64,000 bases of DNA from Calliphora vicina. Its lineage: Eukaryota > Arthropoda > Insecta > Diptera > Calliphoridae. The stretch's first letter is position 1. Every line of letters starts with the position of its first letter. Positions 10,436 to 22,729 of the stretch are shown here, piece by piece. The DNA lies in NCBI RefSeq assembly GCF_958450345.1, contig NC_088780.1, forward strand, positions 64,069,533 through 64,133,532, written 5' to 3'. Below the pieces are notes generated by a model that had not been told where the DNA came from, ran no database searches, and was given only the letters and a program-made list of their open reading frames with translations. A program made the position numbers and the translations under genes.

Positions 10436-11982
10436 ATGAGTCTCTTAAACGAAAACAGTGAGCGAAGGTTATGTGTAAACGGCAGAAATGCATACGTAAC
10501 AGTTAATGCAGATGAACAAAATATAAACAAAACAAACAGAAGAATAGATGATGACAGCTTGTTTTTAACCGCCAAGCCTGTTAACCGTGCTCGTTCTTGT
10601 TCCCCCGCATCGACAACAACAAATGATTGTCAAACGAAAGAAAATTCAACAGCTGTAACAATCTTTTATTTATGCCCGAAAGTATGCTAGCTATATCAGC
10701 TTCAGATACGAAATCCACCACACTGACTACAAATAAAACTAACCCATTAAGCGGCGCTATACCCAAGATTAGTCAACCATTAAATAAAGATAATAAATCC
10801 CAAATACAGGTTGGGATGGACCGGTATATTACAGTATTAAAACGGGCACGAAGTTCCAAGTCTTCGAAAGCGGCACCCATGGCTAAATTATATAAGGATA
10901 GTGAACATGATAGACTAAACAATGAAAATCGTTTTTCTATTCTGGAATGTGAAACAGATGAACCAGTAAATAAAATCCACTCTACAAAACCACCCCCCAT
11001 TTACTTGAGAGAAAATAATTCGAATTCACTGGTTCAGAGCCTGATCACATTAATAGCAGAGAACTCTTTTTACGTTATCCCAATCAAGATAGGCACGATT
11101 CATGAAACTAAAATACAGGTCAATAGTGAAAACGATTATAGAAAGGTTGTAACATATTTTGAAACTCAAAAGAAATGTAAGGATCTACAAGTTGTAATAA
11201 AGGGTATTGACTGTAATGTTGAACCACTCGAAATAAAGCAAAGCTTAGAAGATAAAGGCTTTAAGACAAAAAATGTGATAAATATTAGAAATCGCGAAAA
11301 AAAAAACCCAACCACTCTTCCGTGTTGAACTTGAACCTGGTGACATAAACCTGAAAAAAATTAAACACATCCCATATATAACCTGAAGTACGTATTGCAT
11401 CGTAAAATTACGGTAGAAGAACCACATAAACGATTTGGCCCCGTCCAATGTATGAATTGCCAAGAATATGGACACACCAAGGCATATTGCAAATTGCCAC
11501 CAGTATGTGTTATTTGCGGGGAGTTGCATAACACATCCCAATGTAACAAATCCAAAGATGATCCTAAAATAAAAAAATGCAGCAATTGCGGAGGTAACCA
11601 CACAGCAAACTACAGGGGTTGTCCTGTCTACTCAATTGTTAATAAATCACAAAGCCAGAAACCAAAGATTTTCCCCGCTCAGCCATTAAATAATATCAAT
11701 TTGAACTACCGCCCGTTGCAACAGACATATGACAACAAAGTAACATATGCAAATGTACTTAGAAACAACCAAACTCAGACGCAAGTCCGCCAACTCCAAA
11801 ACGAAAATATGAACCCAGAGGTAAGAGAGCAAACGCCAATTTTCAATTTTACCCGACTAGAATCTACAATATAAACTCTTGTGCAATCGGTAAATAACTT
11901 TACAAACTCAATAAGTAACATGATGCAAGAAATGCTTAAGATGCAATCAATGTTATTGCAGGCTGTGCTTAACGGACCATGA
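10436..11982 (+). pseudogene. Jockey ORF1 (gag-like, three CCHC/CCHC-like knuckles)
   Basis: Read through frameshifts at about 10660-10690, 11300 and 11380 and a stop at 11872-11874. The N-terminal half is polar and low in complexity. The middle holds a conserved region before the knuckles. The C-terminal half has CMNCQEYGHTKAYC, CVICGELHNTSQC and CSNCGGNHTANYRGC, the nucleic-acid-binding array of Jockey-type ORF1 proteins. The last codons end NGP, and the stop TGA (11980-11982) overlaps the next ATG as ATGA. ORF1 protein normally packages the element RNA; this copy cannot make full-length protein. Confidence 0.85.
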
Positions 11983-13816
11983 ACTGCATAAGAATATGTT
12001 TTTGGAATGCAAACGGCATACGCCAACACAAAAACGAACTCTAATATTTTTTAAGAAACCAACTAATTGATGTAATGCTGGTTTCTGAAACTCATTTGAC
12101 GTCCAGAAGTTCGTTTCGAATAAATGGATATGTAATATATGACACCAAAGATCCCAGAGGTAGAGCATGCGGAGGCTCGGCAATTTTAATTAAAGCTCGA
12201 ATCAAACACTACTTAATGTGTGATTTTTGCGAAGATTATCTTCAAGCTACTACAATCTGTCTTGAAGATTTTTATCGAAACTTAGTGATTTCATCGATAT
12301 ACTCACCCCCTAGATTTTCAATTACAGAAAGTCAATATAATAGATTTTTTAAATCACTAGGTCCCCGTTTCCTGGCTGCTGAGTTTATAATGCTAAGCAC
12401 ACATTCTGGGATCACGACTGATTACCCCTAAAGGTCGTGTTTTGTTCGATACAATTTCTAAAATGGGTTTGAATGTGCTTTCGAGCTGCCAACCTACTTA
12501 CTGGCCTACTGACCCACGAAAAATACAGGATGTTATTGATTTTAGCGTGATGAAAAATATCCCTAGAGGATTCAAATTGAATCCTCGCTGGAACTATCTT
12601 CCGATCACTCACCCACTTTTATTACTTTATTGAGCCCCCTAGAAATTGTATCCCCGACTGGTAATTTAGCGATGGCAGGCACAAGAATAAATTGGCTCAA
12701 ATATAAAAAATACCTCAGTACACATTGCTCGGAAAACATACCGCTAAGAACGCCAGAAAACATCGCTCACTCTCTAATCAATTTCGATAAAAATCTCAAA
12801 CTGGCTGCTCAACATGCTACCCAAACCCCCCGACAAATCAGATATAATAGAATTAATTCTGCAGATGTCGAACGGCTCTTAAGTGAAAAAAGAAGAGTTC
12901 GAAGAGAGTGGCAATTGCACAGACCCCCCAACTAAAATCAAAGTTAAAAAAGATTGTATAAAAAGACTTAAAAAGCTCTTGGAATTTCGAAAAATGGAAA
13001 CATTGAGTAAATATTTAGAAAGCCTGGACGCAACCCCGCAATCGGATTACTCATTATGGCGAGCAACAAAAAGTCTTAAAAGACCTGTCATATGTAAGTC
13101 CCCCTTGCGAAATTCAAGTGGTGGTTAGGCAAGAAATGATACTGAAAAAGGGAATCTGTCATTTAAAAAAGTATTTACACCGAACACATCAAACGAAGCA
13201 ATTGAGGTGTCTCGTTACTTACAAAATCACATATTTGAATTAGAAAAATGGTTAAAACAATGGAAAATTAAAGTCAACGAGCTAAAATGTACACACATAA
13301 CATTTACATTGCGTAGAGAATCATGCCCCCCTATTCATATCAATAACCAAACAATAATTCAACAATCGGAATACATCTCGATCGTCGCCTTACATGGAAA
13401 AGTCATATAGATGCAATGTTGACTCAAATGAAATTGAAATCAATTCAAATTAATTAGCTTATTGGCAGAAACTCTACGCTTAGTTTAGATTGTAAACTTG
13501 TACTTTATAACATGATCATAAAACCGATATGGTGTTATGGCATACAGTTATGGGCACGGCCTCAGCGTCAAATGTAGAAAAGATCCAAAGACGCCAAAAC
13601 AAGTTTCTAATAATGATCACAGTTGCCCCCTGGTATATAAAAAATTCGAATATACACAAAGATCTAAACGTGCCCCTTGTAAAAACTGAGATCACGAAGA
13701 ATGCAGAAAAATATTTATAAAAGCTTGAAATTCACCCAAACCCATTGGTCCGCAACATATTAGTTAACCGTGGCCACACTCGATTAAGAAAGAGGGACAC
13801 AGCAGACCTAATCTAG
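11979..13816 (+). pseudogene. Jockey ORF2, endonuclease plus RT tail, RT core deleted
   Basis: Starts ATGAACTGC, reading ICFWNANGIRQHK, the apurinic-like endonuclease start, followed by an SETHLTS motif. A stop occurs in the first 25 codons, and a frameshift near 12390 damages the CGDYNAKH-equivalent region. PTYWPTDPRKI is intact. Near 13190 the reading jumps from the spacer before RT to the post-catalytic region (LKQWKIKVNELKCTHITF), so the FADD box and its neighbours are absent. A terminal RLRKRDTADLI precedes TAG at 13814-13816. Confidence 0.85.
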
Positions 13817-13945
13817 AAGGAACTAAAACAACCACGAATACAAAATTTTTCGTCCGACACTGGCTGGACTTATTAAATAATAATTATTAGATATACGATT
13901 TGTACCACTTATTGTTAGTTCCAGGGTTTAAAATTAGTTAAACGT

Positions 13946-15340
13946 TTTTTACATTTGACTACCGACTGCGCAATAAATATGAATCGTTTTCATATTAATG
14001 TGCACAAATACTGAAAATATACAAACTATAAACCAATGCCATATATGCACAAGCTTCATGGTAGAAATATTTGTCGCAGTTTTTCCAAAAATATTTTGCC
14101 TTACAAAATATTTTACGTTGCAGCTAGAAGACAAAATGAAAATGTTTCATTTTTAAAACTTTTGCTGCCTAAATATATGTATATTTTTTGTTAGCAAAAA
14201 CAAATGAAATTGCTTGTGTATAATATACAAAAAAATTACTACAAAAACATCATATATGCAAACAAATTGCAGCGTGAAAACCATAAACTGCAAACGATAT
14301 GCGCAGTGAAAAATTCAAACAATGAAAATATGGAAGATGCTAAAAGTTGACTGCCAAACCATACGAAGTTGAAAAATGTAAAATACGAAATTGTGCAAAG
14401 TTAAAAATGTTTAAAGCGAAAATGTTTATTTTTAAAATATTTCCGCCGCATATATGGTTTTGTTTTGCCGCATATAGTCATTGAGTAGAAAAATGTGAAA
14501 AATACTATGAAGTTGATTTGGGTGTACAAAATAAAAAATTGTATTGAAATGTGTGTTAATAAAGAATTTTAGTGCAATAAAATAGAAGTTTTATTTTTTG
14601 AGGTATGTAATTGTATGTATTGTGAAAGATAAATTAAATTAAATAAGATTCTGGACAAAGGATAGCTAGCGGAGGATATTATTATTGAATTTTTTGATTG
14701 ATTGGCTTTTTTAATACGAATTCAAATGTATTCATGCTGGTGGTAATAGGAGTCCAGACAAATTAGTAAGAAAAAAAATTATTTTGTATGTAAAGCGGTT
14801 AAAAAAGGATATAAATGCAACAACAAAATGTGACAACAACAGCCAAATACCATAAATAACAGGATCATTCATTTTATGAATAAAATCTATCGTAATACAA
14901 AATGATCTGTAACGGTATTCAACAAAAATAATATACCCGAACACCCCAAACTTAAGTTCAGTAACACCTCCTCTATAGTCGTGAGAAATTTTATTAAAAT
15001 CGGATTACCGGTTTGGAACTTACAAATTTCTTTGCACCTTTTTTATTTTTCATTTCCCCCACTATGACCCAAAATATCGGTTTTAGGTTCTCGCACAACC
15101 ACAATATGAGATTTTGTAACCATCCTCGGGTGAAGTTTATTGTTAATCTTCTCCATTTGCAAAGATACATCTTTTTGCCTCTCTTTCCTTTCGAAAAAGC
15201 CCATACATAGTCAAGTTTCTTAAAAGGCTCAATAAAATGTTAGCATATTTAAGCAAAAATATAAAATAAGAAAGTAAAAGTTTAGCGTTAAAAAGCTCCA
15301 TTTTGATTTTAGACCCATGGTTTCTTTTGCAAAACTTCTT
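13946..15340. other. AT-rich spacer, no gene recognised
   Basis: Repeated AAAATGTTT/CATATATG words suggest a worn repeat, but I could not define a family. Short ORFs show no recognisable domain. From about 15300 the sequence echoes the 15820-15880 segment. Confidence 0.4.
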
Positions 15341-15345
15341 AGAAT

Positions 15346-16370
15346 TCATCGTAGATTACGATTTTGATAACCGCTTTGTCGAGAAAAAAATTGACCCACT
15401 GTATTATACATACTTAATTTTCTTTTGTAATAAAATATAGACGCGTTTCCCTTTAGCAGACTAAATACATTTTGTAAATCATAACAAATTGTGCAATTTG
15501 TCGTCTCCGAATTTTGTCTATCGTTATCACGATCAGACTTCAATGTATCTTTTTCAGCCTTATGTTCTTCATAAATGGATTTCTCGTTGGTTGCTAAAAC
15601 ATTGTCCTTGTTGTTAAACAAAACACACTTGTCGCACTGGTATTTCTTAGGTTTGTAAAAGGAAATGTTAAAATCGTATTCTACGGAAAATTCCAAGAGA
15701 TTTTCCCCAAGAAACCATAGGTCTAAAATCAAATCCTATCTTGCGCATTTTACATATTTTTTTTAATAGTTTTTTTTTTATTGGATAAAAGACGAAATGC
15801 GCAAGATAGGATTTGATTTTAGACATATGGTTTCTTGGGGAAACTTTCTTAGAATTTTCCGTAGATTTCGTTTCTGCTATTAGATTTTTCACTTTCTTAT
15901 CATCCATACAATTCGACCCGGCCTAATGTAGAGCAATTGAGTTTTCATATTTTTGACAATATAGAGAGTACATTCGATTTACATTTAAAATTCCGTCAAT
16001 ACATTTTTTTTAGAATTTGCTCGACAATAATGAGAATTAATATCCGGAAAACTTGAAATGTGTTCTCGAATTTCAGCTAATTTTTTTGGAGGTGTCACTC
16101 GTTTAATATTCTTACCTTTTTTTCGTGGATGAGGAATTCCCGTGCAGGCATAATTTAAGTGTTCGAAGCAATATTATATTCTCTTTTGATTTATGCTTTA
16201 TGTATTCAAAAAAAGTTCGACATACGCGGTAGGTTATTTTTTCTTTTTCCAAGTAATATAGAAACGAAAACTGTTTTTTTAGCTGAATTTAATGTTCTAC
16301 GGCGTACTACAGGATGCCGGGCAACAAATTTAATATAAAAGTTGTTTTATTTCGTCATCAGACATATTTC
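15346..16370 (-). pseudogene. TE-linked cysteine-motif protein (DUF7869-like family), broken
   Basis: On the minus strand, starting near 16370, readable blocks appear in order: RVCRTFFEYIKHKSKENI, then GIPHPRKKGKNIKRVTPPKK and IREHISSFPDINSHYC, then after a frameshift ILNVNRMYSLYCQKYENS. Finally an ORF at 15732-15346 has KPKKYQCDKC, an EEHKAEKD segment, CTICYDLQ and FYYKRKLSMYN. I recall this order from multicopy insect proteins annotated with DUF7869 and thought to be transposon-derived; that assignment is memory, not a search. Frameshifts, stops and an inserted palindrome (15690-15850) show it is dead. The function of the family is not established here. Confidence 0.55.
15690..15850. repeat. 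Inverted duplication inside the pseudogene
   Basis: About 50 bp around CTAAAATCAAATCCTATCTT (about 15720-15740) return as reverse complement at about 15800-15845. The segment after the second arm also resembles 15310-15360 in direct orientation, so part of the gene has been copied and inverted. Confidence 0.7.
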
Positions 16371-16540
16371 AAAAAGATTGGTGCAAATTCATACGATCTT
16401 CTTCAGAAAAAATATATGAGTTTTCACATTGAAAAAAATTATATTTTCAACTTTGATAGCAAGAAAAATACCACTTATTATTTCGATATTTAAACTTTTT
16501 TGGATTATTATGAATATACACAGTATATATAAATCGTATA

Positions 16541-16715
16541 CAGAGTACTCTCTCTTTGCGGACACCTCTCTAAAGCGCATACCTCCCATAAACGGACACT
16601 TTTTCAGTCCCAAACAAATTCTTTGAAATTATTTTCTACTCTCAATAGCGGACACCTCTCAAAACCGGACAAATTTGTCAGTCCCTTAGGTGTCCGCTTA
16701 TGAGAGAGTACACTG
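16541..16715. mobile_element. pogo/Tigger-type MITE, 175 bp
   Basis: Ends are CAGAGTACTCTCTCTTTGCG and, reverse-complemented at the right, CAGTGTACTCTCTCATAAGC, followed by GGACACCT on both. TA is present on both sides (16539-16540, 16716-16717). Ends beginning CAGTGTACTCTC are typical of pogo-group elements. Nested in the Tc1-like left arm. Confidence 0.8.
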
Positions 16716-16879
16716 TATATGGAAAAAGTTCAAGTCCAATGTAAAAGAAACGAACAGGAAGTGAAAATAAAATACTATTTAATTTTGGTAGTGTCAATTA
16801 ACTCTTTTCACAAATTACAATAAGTGAGTTTTAAGTACTTAAATAACTAATCTATTTAATTATTTGGCATTTTTAATAT

Positions 16880-17640
16880 TTGGTATGACCGCGCTTAGGA
16901 TATACCACGCAATGCAGATAATTTTTTGTTTTTTATATGTCATAGGTTGCCTTTTAGCGATATTTTTCTTTAAATACACACTAAAATTTTCAGTTGGATT
17001 GACGATGAGACCTTTTGCTGTCATGTCTATAACATAGCCAAAATTATACAGAAGCCACATCCCCACTATATACAATTTAAGTTTAGATAAAATTTGTATT
17101 GTAGTTTATTGTCCTGATAAACCCAAATTTAGTTGCATTTCTTAGCAAATTGTTCTTCAGAGTGTTTAAATATTGTTCAGCGACCATGATTGTTTCAGTA
17201 AAACATAAGTCTTTCAATCCTTTGCTTGAGATATACTCCCAAATCATAATCGAAATTTTAAAGTAACACCTTACGTCAAACTCTAGATAGCACTTTGTTG
17301 TAATACAAGATCATTTAAGTCTCGTCGCATAATATAACTTCATCCCAATAATCGACGCGAAGAAAAAACGCTTTTCTACATTTGGTGTAGAAAGCAGTAG
17401 TTTTTTGTATGTTACTCTGGTTGAATATTCGTTTTTTATTATGGCCTGCCTAACTGTTTCATGAGAAATGACTACATCACATTCTTCTTTGAGTTCCCTC
17501 AGAAGAGTTCTGGTTGAAATCTGAGCGTTTTAATGAAGTTGTCTGACATTAGTCGCTCAGTTATTTTAGGTCTAGGGCTACCACTACATTTTAACGCTCC
17601 TCTACCCTCATTTCAGCTCGTTCTTAAACCCTAAAAATTA
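16880..17640 (-). pseudogene. Tc1-like transposase remnant
   Basis: Minus-strand reading across frames gives GSPRPKITERLMSDN near 17590, TRTLLRELKEECDVVISHET near 17490 and a DEVILCDE-type first catalytic Asp near 17330. Near 16960 is NPTENFSVYLKKNIAKRQP, matching the Tc1 C-terminal NP-ENLW-LK block with its terminal acidic residue region. Many stops and frameshifts. Confidence 0.75.
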
Positions 17641-18137
17641 TATTTCGTGTTGCCAAAAACATCCCCAACAACTCCTGTACACTTTTTTCCAATTGGCAAT
17701 TGTAGTAAATTAGCAGTCACGTTGTACGATAATCTTCTTCCTGGAAGTTTTCTAAGCAATATTTTACATTATGATGATCACAAAACAAAAAATCGATCGC
17801 GAACTAACTAACAAATTTATAGAGAAGAAGAATAGAGATCATAAGTATCTGTAAAGTACATTTGATCATTAAATGTGTACCAAAAAACACTAATAAAATT
17901 GGTTGTGAAAAGAGTTAATTGACATTACCGAAATTAAATAATGTTTGTTTTTGACTTTTTCTCCGTATATTTTACATTGTAATTCAACTTTTTCCTTATG
18001 TAAGCTTTGTATATACTGTAAATATTCATAACAAACTAAAAAACTATATGTAATGAATGAATAAGTGGTATTTTCTTGTAATCAAATTCGAAAATATAAA
18101 TTTATTTTCAATGTGTAAACTCATTTTTGACATACTG

Positions 18138-18546
18138 TATGTACATTTTAGAAAACAATTGTGGCATGCTGGTTTAATTTTTCTTGCTGGCATTTTGGTA
18201 TTAATTATGCTAATGTAATGATTCAGGATTTTTCCTCCTTTTCTACGTTTTTGTTATGGCAGTGAAGCAAAACAATAGTGATTAATTTGTTTTCAATTTT
18301 TGTATGAAAATTGTGGTCTATACGCCAAACAGTGGCGTATGGAGCAAAACAATATTTATTTAGTCTTAAAATTGTGGATATAGACCAAAGTTAAAACCCG
18401 ATATCTCGGAAATCGTACCAAATATTGAAAAATTTATTTTTTTTTAAAAATGGTCGGTGGGTCAAACCAATAATATTCTGACGATCTGTCAATGAACAAT
18501 TTTTACAAAGGGTAATCTCAATTTTTAATTTTCATTTGTTCACATT
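18138..18546. other. Relic repeats, no gene
   Basis: GGGTCAAACCAATAATATTC near 18457 is the inverted relative of sequence near 8770-8795. No ORF of interest. Confidence 0.4.
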
Positions 18547-18549
18547 GTT

Positions 18550-18828
18550 AGTCTGCTTTTACACACAGAAAGTTTACTTGAAGCAAGTCTCTTCGATTCT
18601 CTTTTAAACTTGCTCATCTGTTTACACACAGCAAGCCTGTGTTAAATTTTGTATGTCAAAACCTAATAGACCCCATAGTGAAAATGAGAAAAACAAAAGG
18701 GAATTGAAGAGACTTGCCAGTACAAGCAAGTGTGTACCCCTCTTCTTTCTTCTTGCCTCTCTCTCCTATAAACTCAGATTTGCGGCAAGAAAACTTGCCC
18801 TGTGTAAAAGCAGACTTACGGCCATATT
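18550..18828. mobile_element. MITE family C, unsplit copy
   Basis: Ends are AGTCTGCTTTTACACA and TGTGTAAAAGCAGACTTA. It corresponds end to end to 4678-5256 without the family B insertion and so serves as the empty site. Confidence 0.85.
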
Positions 18829-19560
18829 CATAAAAATTTTAAACAGTATTTTAAGCTAAATTTCTTGAAGTTGAATTCATAAATGTATTTTAGCTTAAAA
18901 TACCTATTTCAAATGTTGTTTTAAATAAACGAATTTTAAAATTGCTTCGACCTAGACTTGCCAGACTGCTTGATTTGGCTTGATTGTCAATCTTTTTCAA
19001 TGCATGTCAAGAATCAAGAAAAAATTTCATTTGTCAAGCTAAAACGGAATTTCAGAATTTTTTCCATCAAATTAATTTGCTACATCAAAAACGTAGGAAA
19101 ATTTTGTTTATTTTTCAAAAATATATGTATATAATTTGACAATTAAAAATATTTTTATATTGAAAGTGCAAATATAAAAACTAATTTTGAATTTTGTTAT
19201 CAGGAATCCCACAAAAAAAAGTTTTCAAAATTACCAAAACTGGAATTGTTTGGATATAATATCCATCAGGGTTAACGGGATAGACTATGCGATTTGAGAA
19301 TTTTTGCTCTAAAGTTGGATTTTACATAAAAATTTTTCATTTTAAATATTTTACATAGAGTTAGCTTTTCAAAAAATATGAATTCCTAAACAAAATTTTG
19401 ATGAAAATTTTAGAAATTTTCAGCAGTTTGATTAAATATGTTACTAAGAATCAGAGTTCGAAAAAACAACACTAACATACCGTACGTTAGTGTACTGTAC
19501 TGTACATCTTCATGTACAGTACACATATGTACACATTCAATACAAAATGTACGAAATACC
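18829..19560. other. Mixed repeat relics
   Basis: Includes a TAGACTTGCCAGAC motif at about 18953, resembling hAT ends seen at 37375 and 28735. A block at about 19270-19345 (GACTATGCGATTTGAGAATT) returns inverted at about 63073-63120. A CTAACATACCGTACGTTAGT block near 19475 returns at about 60240. No gene. Confidence 0.5.
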
Positions 19561-19566
19561 TTAAAA

Positions 19567-20770
19567 AAAATTTAGAGTTTGCATATACAATATACCGTAC
19601 ACTACGATTGTGAGATGATGTTCGCAAACACTACGAATAAGGTAGGGTACATTGTACACATTCACTGCGTTTAGTGTTTTTTTTGCGTACATTTAGCGAA
19701 GATTTTGTTGAACATGTGGAGTATTGATGAAGGCAGAAATTGATATAATTAATACAAAAATAATGACGGAGAAGTAAGAAAATCGAAAGATATGGATATG
19801 GAAAGATAAGGATGTTTGTAGATTTTTACTTTTTAATAAGACCTGAATAAAATATGGGAATTAATTATCGAAAATCATTTAAAGATTTTTATTTTTTAGA
19901 TAATTATAAATCATTTTTATCGAAAATAGGGCGGAAACTAAAAAAACACAAAAAATTTACATATACGAGTTTTGTTTAACAAAGGCAAAACAATAAATAA
20001 ATTTCATTCATGTTTGGGATTTTCCACACATTATTACAGCTAAAAATTCTTTTTTACAGCTGTCGGTGTCATAAATTATGTACATACATATATTGAGAAA
20101 CACTTTCCATGAAATTTGCATTGGCTATTTTTACAAGTACCATAAAAACCCTTTTGAATTGGTTACAAAATAATGGATTGATTGAAACAAGTAGTATAAT
20201 AAAATTAAATTTTTCCCAACAATGCTCTATTGTATTCAGTTGCATTTTTTTAAAAAGATTTTATTCAAGATACCTATACGTAGCCGACAAATTTGTTAGT
20301 AAAAATATTTTTTAAGCCAATCCAATTGTTCTATTTTGCCTTCATTTTATATCTAAAAATCATGAACTAAAATAGATCAACAAATTATTGAAATGGAGAA
20401 ATTAATTAAAAACAAATTATTTACTCACATAAATAATGAAAAATTTAATAACGGTATGCATATGTTTCTAATATACAATACAAGTAAATGAAACAGACAA
20501 ACAAAAAACATGGAAAAATACTATACCGTACATGTACTTTAAAATCTTCGCTACCTACATGTACCCTAAAAAGTTCACTACGTGTACGCTAAAATCTTCC
20601 CTAAAATGTTCACTACATGTACACTAAAAAGAACACTAAACGTAGTGTACATTTCGAAAAGTACATAAACGCTAAGAGGTAGTCAATGTGTAGAATGTTC
20701 CATTCCTTATTCGTAGTGTTTGCGAACATCATCTCACAAACGTGAGTGTACCGTATATTGTATATGTACA
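19567..20770. mobile_element. Long-TIR element, about 1.2 kb
   Basis: The arm 19579-19642 (TACAATATACCGTACACT, GAGATGATGTTCGCAAACAC, TACGAATAAGG) returns as reverse complement at 20713-20768. Facing GTGTAC/GTACAC-rich subterminal blocks at 19620-19700 and 20560-20680 are diverged. The interior has no transposase. A partial copy is at about 60235-60400. Confidence 0.65.
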
Positions 20771-21201
20771 TTAGACAAGCCCTTAAAAAATAGATTTGCT
20801 TTGGATGGGTCTTATTTTGTTCATTAGCAGCTAAAACTAACTACTGCAAAATTTTGCTTCGATTCCACCTTTCATCTTCATTTTGATGGATCAATTTTTC
20901 TGGATTGTTTTTAAAAGAACAATTAGATTTCTTAGATAATCTAGTCGGAATTATCTTACATTCTAAACATGTTTCTCCTTTAAAATTCCATTACTCATAA
21001 AAATTCTTCTCGAATGACGAATTTAAATGATTAACATGATTTTGCATTGACTCAAAATAAAATATGATTAGGATCATGGCAGAATCAACCAGTTACAATT
21101 ATTAGGGAGAGTTGTCAATATTTACCCCTATAACGTCAAATAAAGCATTTACTCTCATCACTTTTTATTTTGTTTTCGCGATGTTTTGCACGTTATATTA
21201 A

Positions 21202-21268
21202 CACCAACACATATTTATTTGGAAAAATTTTAACTTGAATTAAACATTTCACGAAAAAAAAGTAAAAA
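21202..21268. repeat. About 70-bp direct repeat flanking the Jockey copy
   Basis: ACCAACACATATTTATTTGG through TTAACTTGAATTAAACATTT to CACGAAAAAAAAGTA. It matches 23466-23533 with roughly seven differences by eye. It abuts the element's poly(A) side here and its 5' side at the other copy, the position of a target-site duplication. Confidence 0.75.
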
Positions 21269-21361
21269 CATTTTTTTTACGTTTATTATATTATTCCTGC
21301 CTTTAATTTCTAGGCCTTACAATATGTAATTAAATCTTAAAACTAAACAATTATTGTTCTC

Positions 21362-22216
21362 TCAGTGGAGAATCATATTTGGAAAATTAGATGAGTGGTA
21401 AATCAGCTCTACGTAGCCTTGAGTTACTGTAAGTAGCCTTGCGAGCTGGTTCGGATGATGATGCAATTTTGACAAATAAGGTTCACGAGTTTTTCTGAAT
21501 TCATCTTTGACCAAGGGTACATCTAAGTCTCTGTGGATGTTCTCGTTTCTTATGTACCATGGAGCTCCCGTTATGGTTCTAAGAATTTTGGATTGTGCCC
21601 TCTGTATAAGATCTATACTGGTATTGCTTGCTGTTCCCCATAATTGGATTCCGTATGTCCAAATTGGTTTTAAGACTTTCTTATACAGGATGACTTTGCA
21701 GTTAAGGCTTAATTTCGATTGGTGGTGGATTAGCCAGTGTAAATTAGAAGCTTTTAGTTTCATGTGGAGCCGCTTGGTTTCTATGTGCCGACGCCAAGTA
21801 AGACGTCTATCTAAATGAATGCCAAGGTATGTAACGTGGTCACATTGTGGGATATTCACACTGTTTAGTGTCACTGGTGGACAATTTCCTCTCCTAAGTG
21901 AAAACGTTATGTGCTTGCTTTTGATTTCGTTCACTTGTATTCTCCAAATTTTTAACCACATCTCCACGTGCCTGAGATAATTATCAAGGTTTCTAGATGC
22001 TACCTTCAAGTCCACATGAGAACTAAGAATTGTAGTGTCATCTGCAAAGGTGGAAATGGTTAATTCTTCGGACTCGGGCAAGTCTGAGGTGTATAAGTAC
22101 AGGATTGGTCCTAGAACACTTCCCTGAGGTACACCAGCACGATCGGCAACTCCTATACACAGTGCATTTTGGCCGTTACTAAATTTACACAGACTACTCA
22201 CACGCATAGAAAACAC
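21362..22216 (-). pseudogene. Jockey reverse transcriptase, C-terminal half
   Basis: The 284-codon frame has GVPQGSVLGP, then STFADDTTI with the catalytic FADD, then LKIWRIQVNEIKSKHITFSL and YLGIHLDRRLTWRRHIE, and WTYGIQLWGTA with the RAQSKILRTITGAPWY region. One residue of LYLIYTSDLP is missing compared with 48.0 kb. The N-terminal RT domains and most of the endonuclease are gone. Confidence 0.9.
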
Positions 22217-22503
22217 AATTCAGTCTCATATGAGCTGTCATAGAAGAAGGCTTTGTTGTCGATGGTTTCTTGCTTTAGCACATGAATGTTTATGAATAAA
22301 TGTTTATGCAGAGGTGGATAATTCATATTATTGTTGTACCTTTTTTAGCATATACACTACATATTAAGTAGTTTTTAGAATTATAAAATATTTTAAATGT
22401 TTTTCTCTCACCTTTAGAAATGGGTTTTTAGAAGTTCCTTGTAAATTATTATTGTTTAATATACAAAAAACAGTATTGTTTTTGTTCCAGATTAGTATTA
22501 TAT

Positions 22504-22701
22504 CTAAATTTCAGTTTTCCAGGCCTGTCTTGTAGTGAAGATGAGAGTACAACTATGAATATGAAAATTATATTTATTTGTTAAATGAGTCTCCGAGATT
22601 AACAATACATCTATATTGTTTTCGTTGATAAAGTGTGACACCTCAGCTTTGGGCTGGTTCAAGCCATTTGCGTTCCAGAAACAAATTTTTAAAAAACTCA
22701 T
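22504..22701 (-). pseudogene. Start of Jockey ORF2 endonuclease
   Basis: MSFLKICFWNANGLNQPKAE followed by the ISETHLTNK motif, the same start as the 36064 ORF. Homology is lost after about 55 codons. The bases before the ATG (AGAACCAAATGATACAAAT) match those before the ORF at 36064. Confidence 0.85.
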
Positions 22702-22729
22702 TTTCTTGTTAAGAGTATTTGTATCATTT

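Larger units (their letters stand above)
10436..13945 (+). mobile_element. Jockey-like non-LTR retrotransposon, degenerate
   Basis: Contains a gag-like ORF1 followed by ORF2 with endonuclease and the tail of the reverse transcriptase, in the same order and with the same peptides as the copies at 21280-23462 and 36022-48785. The central RT is deleted and many frameshifts and stops are present. The 3' end is AT-rich near 13900-13945; a clean poly(A) and target duplication are not visible. Confidence 0.85.
16404..18137 (-). mobile_element. Second Tc1-like element with long inverted repeats
   Basis: The right end reads, as reverse complement, CAGTATGTCAAAAATGAGTT, next to TA. The left end CAGAAAAAATATATGAG is a mutated match. 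Facing arms of several hundred bases share TACCACTTATT, TATTCATAA and AATTAACTCTTTTCACAA. The left arm is split by a 175-bp MITE. A ruined transposase lies between them on the minus strand. Confidence 0.75.

Noticed and set aside
10581..12183. Several minus-strand ORFs of 61-118 codons
   Set aside because: Antisense to the Jockey ORF1/ORF2 relic and without recognisable features.
15013..15349. Small ORFs on both strands (65 and 68 codons)
   Set aside because: No domain, no codon signal and no matching splice context.
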